A stretch of DNA of 64,000 nucleotides from Phocaeicola coprophilus (lineage in GTDB: Bacteria > Bacteroidota > Bacteroidia > Bacteroidales > Bacteroidaceae), in the NCBI GenBank assembly GCA_016900015.1, contig JACJJM010000014.1:28413-92412 (forward strand), in the 5' to 3' direction. The notes beneath the pieces are model-generated. The model made no database searches. It saw nothing but the letters and a program-made list of their open reading frames with translations, and was not told where the DNA came from. Made by a program: the position numbers and the translations under genes. Positions 23,909 to 33,107 of this stretch are shown in pieces. Numbering within the stretch: position 1 is the stretch's first letter; each line of letters starts with the position of its first letter.

Positions 23909-24721
23909 ATGAACGCTTGTGAACTTGTCATGCTGGGCACGGGCAATGCGCTCGTCACCCGCTGTTACAATACTTGTTTTGTCATGCAGACTCCCGGCGC
24001 GCGCCTCTTGGTTGACGCCGGGGGTGGCAATGGCGTCCTGCGCCAACTGGAACTGGCCGGCATCACGCCGGACAGCTTGTCGGCCCTGTACTTGACGCAT
24101 GCCCATACGGACCATGTCCTGGGTGCCGTGTGGGTGGTGCGTGCCATCGCGCAACGGATGTGTGCCGGACAGCACGGCGGCACGTTCCATGTCTACGGCC
24201 ATGACTGTGTCCTGCACGTGCTTGACACCATCTGTCGGCTGACACTTCCCGCCAAGGTGACGTCGTGCATCGGCGAGCGTATCCTTTTCCATGAAGTAAA
24301 GGACGGCGACTGCGTGCACATCGGCGATGTGGAGTTGCTATGCTTCGACATCCGTTCCAACAAAGAAAAGCAATTCGGTTTTCGGGCCACTTTGCCCGAC
24401 AGCCGCATGTTGGTCTGCCTGGGCGACGAGCCTTACAACGAGGCTTGCCGCGCTCATGTCGAGGGCGCAGACTGGTTGCTGTGTGAAGCCTTCTGCCTCT
24501 ATCGCGACCGTGACACATTCAAGCCCTATGAGAAGCATCACAGCACGGCACTCGATGCCGGTCGCCTGGCCGGACTGCTTGGTGTGAAAAACCTCTTGCT
24601 CTACCATACCGAAGACACCGATTTGCCCCATCGCAAGACGCTCTACACGGCCGAGGCTGCACAGGCTTTCAGCGGATGTGTCTTCGTGCCGGATGATTTG
24701 GAGAGGGTGGAGGTTAGTTAA
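23909..24721 (+). CDS. MBL-fold metallohydrolase, RNase Z-like
   Basis: The 270-residue protein has the metallo-beta-lactamase motif THAHTDHVLG (His64, His66, Asp68, His69), a bridging aspartate in CLGDEPYNEAC, and a late histidine in EKHHSTALDAGR. The order and the KHHSTA motif resemble the RNase Z/ElaC-type group, but the protein is a little shorter and lacks a clear exosite, so it is better called an MBL-fold hydrolase. It starts 5 bp after the preceding gene and is probably cotranscribed with it. Confidence 0.85.
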   Translation: MNACELVMLGTGNALVTRCYNTCFVMQTPGARLLVDAGGGNGVLRQLELAGITPDSLSALYLTHAHTDHVLGAVWVVRAIAQRMCAGQHGGTFHVYGHDCVLHVLDTICRLTLPAKVTSCIGERILFHEVKDGDCVHIGDVELLCFDIRSNKEKQFGFRATLPDSRMLVCLGDEPYNEACRAHVEGADWLLCEAFCLYRDRDTFKPYEKHHSTALDAGRLAGLLGVKNLLLYHTEDTDLPHRKTLYTAEAAQAFSGCVFVPDDLERVEVS

Positions 24722-24760
24722 ATTGATTTTTTTAGTTATTAATATAAAATTGGATGTTAT

Positions 24761-25960
24761 ATGAGTAAAAAGAGAGAACAAGTATTTCACTATCCAGAAG
24801 ATTGTGAATATTATGTAACTTCAATGGATAAGCTAAATGAAGAAGTTCGGATGCAGTTGGAGGTAGATGGAAAATGTTTTCGTAAGCATTATGTCGTTGA
24901 ATATCGAGGAAGACATTTAGCTGATTGGATGGTTAATGAATTCTTTTTTAAGATTAGTAGTCAGCTGGCCCGTGTTATTTATAGTCTTGTAGATATTTCA
25001 GATGAGGATGATTGGAGTGTGTTGGAGGAAGGCATTAAACTTGGCTGGCAATTTCGTTATTTGGCATTAAATAAGGATAGCATAGAAGATGCTGTATTTA
25101 ATCGTATTGCGCCGATAATGAAACAAATGCAGGAAAATGATGATGGCTTTTTGGGGGCATTGTACATAGAAATGGAGGAAGGCTATTGTTATTATAATGT
25201 AGTTCCTCAATCAGAGACAGATAAAGATGTTTTTTGGGAGTATTTTGAAACGATTACAAAGGAAGCCCGAAAACTAACCTACTACATTATTCATCAGAAG
25301 GGATTTTCAGAGATGATGGATGGGCAAAGCACGCATGATTTCTTTTTTTATGATAACCTTTCGTTATTTGAGTTACCTTTGAAGGAATTTGAACTATCGG
25401 ATGACGATAAAAATCAGTTATTGGAAACAGGTGAACTTACATATAAAATACGGCTTTATAGTGATGATTATAGCGATGGTTATGAACTTTTGGAAATTGT
25501 TGATGATCCTTTTTCTATAGGCGATATATGTGTGTTTAGCTATGGCATATTCCTTTGGGGGCATGTGAGTGAGTGGGTATGTGGTTTAGCTAATACAATG
25601 GATGGTCTCATATCCTATGGTGACCATATAGATAGTTACGACTTGGAGAAGAAAGCACCTACACTTTATATGCTTTTGCAGAATGCTCGGCAGAAACGGT
25701 TGGATTGTGGTGCTTTGTTTCTGATACCAGGAAAATCGTTCTTTTTGTGTCAATATTCGCCAGATTTGTCTGACGCAGAACAAGAGAAACTGCATAGAAA
25801 TTGTCGTCAAACAGTCTACCGTGCAATGGATGAAGCAGAACGTTACAGTGAGCATTTGGTGTTGACACGTCGGAAAGAAGAAAAACGCAAAGATGATTCT
25901 TCTTCAGGATTTATCGGACGTTATACCCTAATGGAGTGCATCCGTACTTTATTGTCTTAA
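24761..25960 (+). CDS. AT-rich gene of unknown function
   Basis: The 399-residue product is acidic, rich in Asp, Glu, Tyr and Phe, with no signal peptide or membrane segment. I recognise no domain. Motifs worth noting are SLVDISDEDDWSVLEEGIKLGWQ cut short as DISDEDDWSVLEEG, and CGALFLIPGKSFFLCQYSPD. Base composition is clearly lower in GC than the neighbours upstream, and the codon choice (many ATA, TTA, AGA) differs, which points to horizontal gain. It is followed 26 bp later by a small zinc-binding-type gene in the same direction, so the two may form one unit. Confidence 0.75.
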   Translation: MSKKREQVFHYPEDCEYYVTSMDKLNEEVRMQLEVDGKCFRKHYVVEYRGRHLADWMVNEFFFKISSQLARVIYSLVDISDEDDWSVLEEGIKLGWQFRYLALNKDSIEDAVFNRIAPIMKQMQENDDGFLGALYIEMEEGYCYYNVVPQSETDKDVFWEYFETITKEARKLTYYIIHQKGFSEMMDGQSTHDFFFYDNLSLFELPLKEFELSDDDKNQLLETGELTYKIRLYSDDYSDGYELLEIVDDPFSIGDICVFSYGIFLWGHVSEWVCGLANTMDGLISYGDHIDSYDLEKKAPTLYMLLQNARQKRLDCGALFLIPGKSFFLCQYSPDLSDAEQEKLHRNCRQTVYRAMDEAERYSEHLVLTRRKEEKRKDDSSSGFIGRYTLMECIRTLLS

Positions 25961-25986
25961 GTCTTAACGATATAAAAAACAGTTAT

Positions 25987-26271
25987 ATGATAGATGAAGA
26001 TTACGAAGAAAGAGAAGACTATGTTCCGGATGAAGAGGAACAGGATATGGAAGAAGCATATTCGGAAGTCGATGAACAAAAAGATGAAGATGCTTACAAT
26101 GTAGTGAAACATATAGATGACGATCAAGTTTCAACCATAAACTTTGTAGGTAAAGGGTGGGATTGCACTTGTTACGGTAGTTGTTTGTGCAAACACTACG
26201 CTCCGAAGAGTGAGAATGATGATGATTGCCGTTATTGCGGTCATCATATAAGCGACCATACACCACGCTAA
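25987..26271 (+). CDS. Small acidic protein with Cys/His cluster
   Basis: The 94-residue product has a very acidic N-terminal half (residues 1-47, about half Asp or Glu) and a C-terminal cluster Cys60, Cys62, Cys66, Cys68, His70, Cys81, Cys84, His86, His87, His91 in WDCTCYGSCLCKHYAP and CRYCGHHISDH. The spacing suggests that it binds one or two zinc ions. The start at 25987 (MIDEDYEERE) is chosen over 25936, which would overlap the preceding gene. I do not recognise a named family. The AT-rich composition matches the gene before it. Confidence 0.65.
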   Translation: MIDEDYEEREDYVPDEEEQDMEEAYSEVDEQKDEDAYNVVKHIDDDQVSTINFVGKGWDCTCYGSCLCKHYAPKSENDDDCRYCGHHISDHTPR

Positions 26272-26411
26272 TTCTATTTTTTCTATGACCTATTGTGTTA
26301 GTCCATCACAGCATTTCCCCTCCCCCCCCTCGGCAACTGGGTTATTAGGAGGTGTTAGTCGCGATGATGAGACTATCATGATGGGGAACGTGGGGCTGAC
26401 AATTTTCAAAC

Positions 26412-26597
26412 GGAGTCCGCCGTCGACATCGTAACGCCTCCCTTTCCGATGGTGAGATCATGACCATCCTGATTGTGTTTCATTTTGGCACGTTCGCCAA
26501 CTTCAAGCACTACTACCTGCATTATATCAGGGTACATCTGCATCAGGATTTTCCGGATGCGGTATCCTATAACAGATTTGTAGAACTTAAAAGTTGA
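26412..26597 (+). pseudogene. IS982-family transposase fragment
   Basis: One frame translates to about 60 residues that match the N-terminal-middle part of IS982-type transposases: SLSDGEIMTILIVFHFGT, then NFKHYYLHYIR and FPDAVSYNRFVEL. No start codon or signal for the N-terminus is present, and the frame ends at TGA 26595-26597 long before the catalytic DDE residues. Both ends of the IS are missing, so it cannot move. It shows past insertion at this junction. Confidence 0.7.
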
Positions 26598-26619
26598 TTA
26601 TTGGATGATTGTTATAACC

Positions 26620-26712
26620 GTCTCACTATCGCGATTCACTTTCTCTCACTATCGCGATTATGAAGTGCTCACTATCGTGAACATGAGAGGGAGTGAATCG
26701 CGATAGTGAGAC
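26620..26712. repeat. CTCACTATCGCGAT inverted repeat, copy 1
   Basis: The arms 26620-26640 and 26692-26712 are a perfect 21-bp inverted repeat (GTCTCACTATCGCGATTCACT and its complement). The loop holds two more partial copies of the same word (CTCACTATCGCGATTATGA, CTCACTATCGTGA). A second element of the same design is at 57993-58085. Confidence 0.75.
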
Positions 26713-26773
26713 AGTGTTGGTAATGAATATGAAGAAGAAAGCCTTTGGCCTGTCGGGTTAAAGTATGAATTTA

Positions 26774-26801
26774 GGGCTGACCTCGTAATTGAAGTCAGCC
26801 C
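26774..26801 (-). terminator. Terminator of the SusCD operon
   Basis: GGGCTGAC (26774-26781) and GTCAGCCC (26794-26801) form an 8-bp stem 12 bp after the last stop codon of the leftward operon. The T tract is weak, so termination may be partial. Confidence 0.5.
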
Positions 26802-26812
26802 TTAGTCTATAA

Positions 26813-28084
26813 CTATTTAACTACGCGTGTGAAATGTAAGCGGAGCGGAGCTTCCAGCATAACCGGTTTGTTGGCATAGCTAAGAAACATGTCATAAATG
26901 TCTTCTAAAAAGTCGGTCGGTTCGTAATCGTAGATAGTACATTCCAAGGTTTCTGTGTTACCTTCGCGGAGGATACGGAAACCGACCACGGCTTTACGAT
27001 TGCTTATGTTTTTGGCCGAGAAATTGACGTTAACCTGTTCAAACTCCAGGACTGTGATGTTGGCAGTCGTGAGCGGATATCCACCGACCTCTTCATACTT
27101 TTCATTTCGTTCTCCTTGGTAGGTCACGGAGCAGGCGGAATCGAAATAATTCTTTAAGTCGCCTTGGATTTTGGGAGTGAATGTATAGTGTTCATAACTG
27201 TTTCCTGTGAACGTTATTTGGTCTTCGGAAGAACCTTTGGGAAAGTTTGAAGTGTCAACATACCAGTTTGTCGCCCACCATTCTTGATTGACTATTGATT
27301 TGAAAGCCCATGTCCCGGAGATGTTGTACGGACCTTGCACCGTGATGGTGATTGTCGGGTTGCTACCCAACGTATAGCCGACCTTTTCTGCCAGGCGTAG
27401 CACCAGTCTGTCTTTTCCTTCCTCTTTCTTGAGGAACTTTATTGATACGGTTCCTTCGTTTTTGTTGCGCGGTACGGTGGCTGCATGCTTCCCGACAAAT
27501 TCGTAATGGACACCTTCTACAGCCGTGGACGACGGGTCTGCTTCTACCTCAAAGTCGGTCGCTTCTTTGACTCTGTATGTTGATCCGTCAAGCTTTTCCA
27601 GGCGGATTTTGAAGTCAGACTGCATGGTGAGCAAATCGGCCTTGGTCGTAAAGGAAACGATGGTGGCGTTTTTGCCCATGAGTTCGATGGTCGTATAATT
27701 AATCAGTCCCATGTGGAAGCCTTTCGGGGCAGCGTTACGGTCGAGATTCAGTGTGAGTTCTGTGCTGTTTTCTCCGATTTCGCCTTCCGGCCGGGTGATT
27801 GTTATGGTCGCTTCACTTTCGCCGGCTTTGAGGAGGAATGAATTGGCAGACAGTATGTAGTCTGTATTTTCATTGGCATTTTCGTATATAAAGAAAGGAA
27901 TCTCTGTGTCGGCGGATACGGGTGCGTCGGCTATCAGCTTCACTTCAATACTGCCTTTGGCTAGCGAGTAGTGAGTCTTTTCGATGTTGATTTGTGGTAG
28001 TGTGGATGATTGCGGGTCGTCAGACGAACAAGCGGCCAGGAAAAAGAGGCCACACATCCATAGGAGATATGTTAACTGTTTCAT
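26813..28084 (-). CDS. Surface lipoprotein with repeated beta-sandwich domains
   Basis: The 423-residue product carries a lipobox (FFLAACSS, Cys19) followed by SSDDP, a form that often directs export to the cell surface in Bacteroidetes. Two Calx-beta or DUF4843-like segments follow (about 33-110 and 155-230), then a C-terminal domain with NISGTWAFKSIVNQEWWATNW. It is the last gene of the SusCD operon and overlaps the preceding lipoprotein gene by 4 bp. By position it fills the role of SusE/SusF-type surface binding proteins. No enzyme motif is seen. Binding of peptides would fit the two peptidase genes of the operon, but this is inference. Confidence 0.75.
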   Translation of the reverse strand: MKQLTYLLWMCGLFFLAACSSDDPQSSTLPQINIEKTHYSLAKGSIEVKLIADAPVSADTEIPFFIYENANENTDYILSANSFLLKAGESEATITITRPEGEIGENSTELTLNLDRNAAPKGFHMGLINYTTIELMGKNATIVSFTTKADLLTMQSDFKIRLEKLDGSTYRVKEATDFEVEADPSSTAVEGVHYEFVGKHAATVPRNKNEGTVSIKFLKKEEGKDRLVLRLAEKVGYTLGSNPTITITVQGPYNISGTWAFKSIVNQEWWATNWYVDTSNFPKGSSEDQITFTGNSYEHYTFTPKIQGDLKNYFDSACSVTYQGERNEKYEEVGGYPLTTANITVLEFEQVNVNFSAKNISNRKAVVGFRILREGNTETLECTIYDYEPTDFLEDIYDMFLSYANKPVMLEAPLRLHFTRVVK

Positions 28085-28329
28085 AAGGCACTGTTGTTTG
28101 TTGCTTGGTTGAGGCTTTGTTCATACTCTTGCCGGATGGCATCCACCTGGGCCGATTCTTCGGCTGTGAGGAGCACAGGGTCGGGCAGCTTGTAGTATTG
28201 TGAACTGGTTGAAGCTTCCGTGCGAGGCGGCAGTTCGTCGATTTCCTCGCAGGAGGTGAACAGGAAAGCACTTGTGCAAAGGCTTCCTGCTAATATAAAT
28301 CGTGCAAAGGGTTTCATCATGGATAACAT
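28081..28329 (-). CDS. Small SusCD-associated lipoprotein
   Basis: The product is at most 82 residues; starts at 28320 or 28317 (MMKPF or MKPF) fit the signal peptide better. The lipobox is FLFTSCEE, followed by a short acidic, helical tail (LTAEESAQVDAIRQEYEQSL). It has no recognisable domain. It sits between susD and the large lipoprotein gene and overlaps the latter by 4 bp, so it is part of the operon. Small lipoproteins of this kind occur in some SusCD loci. Confidence 0.65.
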   Translation of the reverse strand: MLSMMKPFARFILAGSLCTSAFLFTSCEEIDELPPRTEASTSSQYYKLPDPVLLTAEESAQVDAIRQEYEQSLNQATNNSAL

Positions 28330-28340
28330 TTTGTTTTTTA

Positions 28341-29750
28341 TTATTGGCTTATCAAGTTCGTATATCCCGGATTTTGTTTTAGTCCGTCCACAATACGGAG
28401 GTCGTTGAGTGGAATCGGGAATGTGTACATAAAGGACTGAGTCGTATATTTCCGATTGTTGTAGGATGTCCAGAACTCAGGTGTGCCGTTACGTTTCATT
28501 TCAAAGAAACGGTCGCTTTCCAAAAAGAATTCTTTTCTGCGTTCGCTCAGGATGAGGCCTAGCAGCGGGGTCAATGGGTTGCCTTCAGCATCCACCTTGA
28601 TGATTTCCAAGGATGAGAGGGGCGGTAAGTTGTCCATTGTCAAGTCGGTGTATCCTTCGATGCGGTGTCTGCGCAGGTTGTTGATGCTCTTCAATGCTTC
28701 ATCCTGTCGGCCGAGGTGGTAAAGACATTCGGCTTCGATAAGAACAAATTCGGCACTGCGCATGCCGCAGAAAAATGTCTTGATGGCTTGCCGCTTGTTG
28801 TTGAACCAAAGTGCATAACGTACGTCCTTGGCGCGTTCTTCTTCAGGGAACAAGCTTAGCAGGCGGTTGCTTACAGGGCGGAATTGCATTGTTTTCGACG
28901 ATGCCCCCAATTCGCTGCTGCTGGATGCCGTATTGCTCCGGTAGGCTTTCAGCAGTTGGTTTCCGGCCAGGTCATTGGCGGTGGTCATCATGGTTTTATA
29001 GGCTTCGCCTTGCACCAACGGATATTTCTTTTCCAGTTCCTGGGCGAGAGGCAAGGCTCGCGACCACTGTTCGCTCCAGAAATAAAGACGTGCCAGATAG
29101 CCTTTGCACACATCTTCGGTGAAGCGGTAGATGTCGTCCGTGTTGTGGTAGCCGATGGCTTTTTGCAAGTCGTCTTCTATCTGGTCGATGGTCTCTTGGA
29201 GCGTGTTGCGCAGCGGTTCGGCTTCCATGTCGAAGACTGTCACAAGGGGGACTCCTTGTTGGGTGGCAAGTTGTCCGGCCTGAGGTGGTTCGCAGTACAT
29301 GCGCATCAGTTGATAGTAGGCCACGGCACGCAGGGCATGTGCTGTCGCCCTGACTTTGCCAGCCATATCCGTGCCGTCTTCCTCCATTTCGTTGAGCACC
29401 AGGTTGCAGTCACGGATGACTGCATATAAATCACGGTAATAGTACTCGTTATTGGACGAACCAGCGATATTGCCTACATAAGTAACAAGAGTGCTGCCTC
29501 CTTGTTCGGTCAAGCAGGTTTCAAAGTCATCTCCACATCCGGCATCCCAGACAAGGGTTTGCGAGGCATTGCCCACAAGGAGCCTGTCGTTGCCGACGTC
29601 AATCTTGTTCAGATGGTTGTGCAGCAGGGCTGAAAACTCTTCAGCCGTTTTGGGGATGGTTCGCCCATAAGGCTTGATGTCTAAATAGTTTGTGCAGGAA
29701 AGGCTGCTGAGAGCCATTGTCGCACAGAGTAATAGATGTATAGCTTTCAT
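28341..29750 (-). CDS. SusD/RagB-family nutrient-binding lipoprotein
   Basis: The 469-residue product has a lipobox (LSSLSCTN, Cys19) and the SusD family pattern: YLDIKPYGR near the start, a TPR-like helical body (TAHALRAVAYYQLMRMYCEPP, GYLARLYFWSEQWSRALPLA, EFVLIEAECLYHLGRQDEAL) and a C-terminal region ending IPLNDLRIVDGLKQNPGY. SusD lipoproteins lie over the mouth of the SusC pore on the cell surface and catch the substrate. Only 15 bp separate it from susC. The protein is shorter than most sugar-type SusDs and closer in size to RagB, the P. gingivalis peptide importer subunit. Confidence 0.93.
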   Translation of the reverse strand: MKAIHLLLCATMALSSLSCTNYLDIKPYGRTIPKTAEEFSALLHNHLNKIDVGNDRLLVGNASQTLVWDAGCGDDFETCLTEQGGSTLVTYVGNIAGSSNNEYYYRDLYAVIRDCNLVLNEMEEDGTDMAGKVRATAHALRAVAYYQLMRMYCEPPQAGQLATQQGVPLVTVFDMEAEPLRNTLQETIDQIEDDLQKAIGYHNTDDIYRFTEDVCKGYLARLYFWSEQWSRALPLAQELEKKYPLVQGEAYKTMMTTANDLAGNQLLKAYRSNTASSSSELGASSKTMQFRPVSNRLLSLFPEEERAKDVRYALWFNNKRQAIKTFFCGMRSAEFVLIEAECLYHLGRQDEALKSINNLRRHRIEGYTDLTMDNLPPLSSLEIIKVDAEGNPLTPLLGLILSERRKEFFLESDRFFEMKRNGTPEFWTSYNNRKYTTQSFMYTFPIPLNDLRIVDGLKQNPGYTNLISQ

Positions 29751-29765
29751 AAAGTTTCTTTGTTT

Positions 29766-32700
29766 TTAAAATCCGACAGATACGCCCATGGTGTAGGTGC
29801 GTGGTATGGGATAGACAGCTCCCGGAGTTTCTGGGTCAATGCCCGAATAATTGGTGATAGTAAGCAAATTGTTGACCGTGAACGAAACAGACAAGGAACT
29901 GATGGGAGTACGTTTCATCCATTTGCCTTCGAAGTTGTAGTTGACCATTAAGGAATTGAGTTTGAAGTATGATACATTTTCCATCATGGACGCCCGCGTG
30001 ATGTGGCGACTTGTAATCATGTAGTTATTCAATCCCAAATAATCTCCGTAAGCGTCGATGATGCGAGGTTTCCCATCGGTGATGGGGTTGTCGGGTGTCC
30101 AACGATGGCTGGCATCTTTTGATACATTCAAATGGTTCGAATAGAGATCGTTGTCCTGAGTCGGAATATCCTCTATTTTGTTTCCTTCGACCTCCCTGTA
30201 ATCGGCAGGCGACTCTATGTTGTTCACAATCTTGCCATTGATGGAGTAGGAACCTCCCAAGCTCAGACTGACTCCTTTGTAGCCCACAGTGATGGAATAT
30301 CCACCGTTTGTGGGTGCTGTCGAAGTGCCTAAGTAGAATGCATAGTTTTCAGCAATAGCACGGTCGGAGGCACTTTGCATGACTACATCAGGACGTACTT
30401 CGTAGGTGTAGATGCCATATTTAGGGTCTATTCCCTGTACTTTTCCACTGATGATTAAGTTCAACGGATAGCCTACATAGGTTGTTCCCCAAATGGATGG
30501 ATTGGAGTAATCATATTCTAAGAGCTTGTTTCGGTTGTAGGAGATGTTGGCAGTGGCCGACAGTTTCCAATCTTTGGTATTCAAGATATGCCCTGTAATG
30601 CTTAGTTCTGCTCCTTGGTTCAACAGTTTCGAAGTGTTGAAACTTTGTGTGCTGAACCCTGTCGTGTAGGGAACAGTGACAGATGTTACGGCATCACTGG
30701 TGCGGCGGTCATAGATTTCGCCAGACAGGCGCAGGCGGTCATCGAAGAAGCCGATTTCGAGGCCTAGCTTCATGTCGCGGGTCTTTTCCCAGCGCAAGTT
30801 GGGGTTGGGTGCATTTTTGATGCTGCCGATGCGGAAGTTTTCGGAGTCCGTACGGCGGAAGCTGGATTCATAATCCATCACCAACTGTGGATAGACGCTC
30901 TTGTTGATATTGCCGGTATAACCGAAGGCGGCACGCAGGCTCAGGCTGCTCAGGATGGGTTTCAGCGGCTCCATGAAGGGTTCTTGGCTGATGTTCCATC
31001 CCAAGCCCAGCGAGCCGGTCGGGTTGAACTGTTCGTCACTGCCGAAATTGTTCGAACCGTCGGTGCGGGCTGTCAAACTCAGTATATAGCGTTCTTTCAG
31101 TACGTAGTCCAACGAGAAGTAGAATGAAGCAAAGGCATCCTCCAGGATGCTTTGTCCAGAAAGTCCGTCCATGATGGAAGCGTATGAGAGCATGTCTCCG
31201 TATTCCAGTTTGTCGCCTTCCGGGAAAACTGGCATGGCCGAGTTGCCTGACACGGGGTCATAGCCGTAGCGTTTCTCGTAGATGCTCTTGGAATATTGGC
31301 CACGTATTTCAGCACCACCCAGCAGACTGATGTAGTGGTCGTCGGCGAATGTGGTGAAATAGTGTAACTGCCCACGCAGGTTGTAGTTGGTGTTGTAGGC
31401 GGAGTTTTGCAGGATAGAACCATATTTTCTTTCGGATTTGATGTTACTCCCTTCAAATCGGCGATCTGTCCAAGCTGCATAGGTGTTTGCTCCGTTGATA
31501 TTGTCGCTCGAATTGGTGACATAACCGAAAGAAGCCAGTCCTTCAAAAGACAGGTTGTCGAGTATGTTCACTGTCAGGTTGGCAATCAGTGAGGACGAGA
31601 AGTTCTTGGTCTTGTTGGAGGTCTCATTGATTTCCCGCATGATGTTGAATCCTTCAGCTGGTAAAGGGATTTCATAGGAGCCGTTGATTAAGGCTAGATT
31701 GAAATAGGTGTTATCTGCAGCATAGGAGCCATCTTCGTTGTAGACCCGTTCGTAGGGATTGGCGAAGTAGGCATAGGTGTACGGGTTGACGTCTGCTGAG
31801 GGTGAGTTGGCTTCCTGCATGGCCATGTCGAATGAAAAGCCCAGCTTCACGCGCTTGTTGGGCTTGATGTCCAGTTTGGCGCTTACGTTGTAACGGTCGT
31901 AATCCGTTTTCTTTTGCAGGCCATTGTTTTGGCTGTAGCCCAAGGACACGTAGTAGGTGCTCTTTTCCGAACCGCCTGACAGGGACAGGTAGTGGTTTTG
32001 AGAAACGGAGTTTTGGAAAAGTTCTTCAAACCAGTCTGTGCTGTGCCTGCCCAACCGGACGATTTCGGCATCCTGTTCCTCTTTGGTCATTCCGGCATAT
32101 TGGCCATAGCCCGAACGAATCATGCCCACGATACCCACAACCGGGTAACGGACGTTGGTGGTGGCATGGTCGGCAAAGCGTTGTGCCGAGAATTCATCCC
32201 ACAGCTCTTGTTCCCAGGCCAGTTTTTGCTGGGAATTCATCAAGCCGGCATCCCGCGACGGAGCCGTTACGACCGAGACGTTGGCCGAATAGTTGAGGCG
32301 CATCTTTCCTTCTTGGCCGCGCTTGGTGGTGACCACGATGACACCTCCGGCAGCCCGTGAGCCATAGATGGCGGCAGCTGAAGCATCCTTCAGCACGGTG
32401 ACAGACTCAATGTCGTTGGGGTTGATTCCGGAGATGCCGTTGCTGAAGATGTTGTTGAAGTTTCCGGCGCGGATTTCGTTGCTGGAAATGGTCGGGATGT
32501 CGTGTTGCAAGGGTACGCCGTCGACCACCCACAGCGGGTCTGCATTTCCGGTGATGGTGTTTGTTCCGCGGATGCGCACTTTGGCCGTTTCGCCCGGTCG
32601 TCCGGACACAGCTTTGATGTCGACACCGGCGATTTTGCCTTGCAGCAACATGTCGATGTTGGCCGTTGGTGCTCCTTGGAGATCTTTGGCAGACAAGGTG

Positions 32701-33092
32701 GTCAGCGAGCCGGTCGTGCGGTTCTTGGTCGTACGCGAGTAACCGGTGATGACCACTTGGTCGAGTTCTGAGTATGATTCCGTCAACATGATGTTGCCGG
32801 TGACAGGTCTGGTCACACGGATGGAATGGGGATTCATGCCCAAGTAGTGGATTTCTACCAGCGCATTGGGCAGAACCTTGATGGAAACTTCGCCGTTTTC
32901 ATTTGATTGGGCGACAGGTTTGCCATCGACTTTTACAGTAGCTCCCGGCAAAGGTGTGCTGTGGTTGTCCACGATTACGACTTTCACGAGAATGCCTTCT
33001 TGCCTTTTCCCGTAGGATTCTTGAGCGGACAATCCGGCGATGGCCAGACTGCAACACACGAACATGGGTGTTCTTAAGGATGTTAAACTCAT
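29766..33092 (-). CDS. SusC/RagA-family TonB-linked outer-membrane transporter
   Basis: The 1108-residue protein has a signal peptide (ending GLSAQE), an N-terminal carboxypeptidase-regulatory-like domain (about 33-105), a plug domain with LLQGKIAGVDIKAVSGRPG and the family motif DPLWVVDGVPL, and a 22-strand barrel ending with YTMGVSVGF, where the last Phe is the usual outer-membrane signal. No obvious TonB-box variant or N-terminal signalling domain (STN) is present. It imports substrates using TonB energy. With the SusD partner and two peptidases, it most probably imports peptides. Confidence 0.95.
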   Translation of the reverse strand: MSLTSLRTPMFVCCSLAIAGLSAQESYGKRQEGILVKVVIVDNHSTPLPGATVKVDGKPVAQSNENGEVSIKVLPNALVEIHYLGMNPHSIRVTRPVTGNIMLTESYSELDQVVITGYSRTTKNRTTGSLTTLSAKDLQGAPTANIDMLLQGKIAGVDIKAVSGRPGETAKVRIRGTNTITGNADPLWVVDGVPLQHDIPTISSNEIRAGNFNNIFSNGISGINPNDIESVTVLKDASAAAIYGSRAAGGVIVVTTKRGQEGKMRLNYSANVSVVTAPSRDAGLMNSQQKLAWEQELWDEFSAQRFADHATTNVRYPVVGIVGMIRSGYGQYAGMTKEEQDAEIVRLGRHSTDWFEELFQNSVSQNHYLSLSGGSEKSTYYVSLGYSQNNGLQKKTDYDRYNVSAKLDIKPNKRVKLGFSFDMAMQEANSPSADVNPYTYAYFANPYERVYNEDGSYAADNTYFNLALINGSYEIPLPAEGFNIMREINETSNKTKNFSSSLIANLTVNILDNLSFEGLASFGYVTNSSDNINGANTYAAWTDRRFEGSNIKSERKYGSILQNSAYNTNYNLRGQLHYFTTFADDHYISLLGGAEIRGQYSKSIYEKRYGYDPVSGNSAMPVFPEGDKLEYGDMLSYASIMDGLSGQSILEDAFASFYFSLDYVLKERYILSLTARTDGSNNFGSDEQFNPTGSLGLGWNISQEPFMEPLKPILSSLSLRAAFGYTGNINKSVYPQLVMDYESSFRRTDSENFRIGSIKNAPNPNLRWEKTRDMKLGLEIGFFDDRLRLSGEIYDRRTSDAVTSVTVPYTTGFSTQSFNTSKLLNQGAELSITGHILNTKDWKLSATANISYNRNKLLEYDYSNPSIWGTTYVGYPLNLIISGKVQGIDPKYGIYTYEVRPDVVMQSASDRAIAENYAFYLGTSTAPTNGGYSITVGYKGVSLSLGGSYSINGKIVNNIESPADYREVEGNKIEDIPTQDNDLYSNHLNVSKDASHRWTPDNPITDGKPRIIDAYGDYLGLNNYMITSRHITRASMMENVSYFKLNSLMVNYNFEGKWMKRTPISSLSVSFTVNNLLTITNYSGIDPETPGAVYPIPRTYTMGVSVGF

Positions 33093-33107
33093 AAGCTCTC
33101 TCTGTTT

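Larger units (their letters stand above)
26272..26812. other. Gene-poor stretch with mobile-element debris
   Basis: About 540 bp without an intact gene. It holds a fragment of an IS982-type transposase (26412-26597), a 21-bp inverted repeat (26620-26712) and the terminator of the SusCD operon (26774-26801). The G+C change and the debris mark the end of the AT-rich insertion. Confidence 0.6.
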
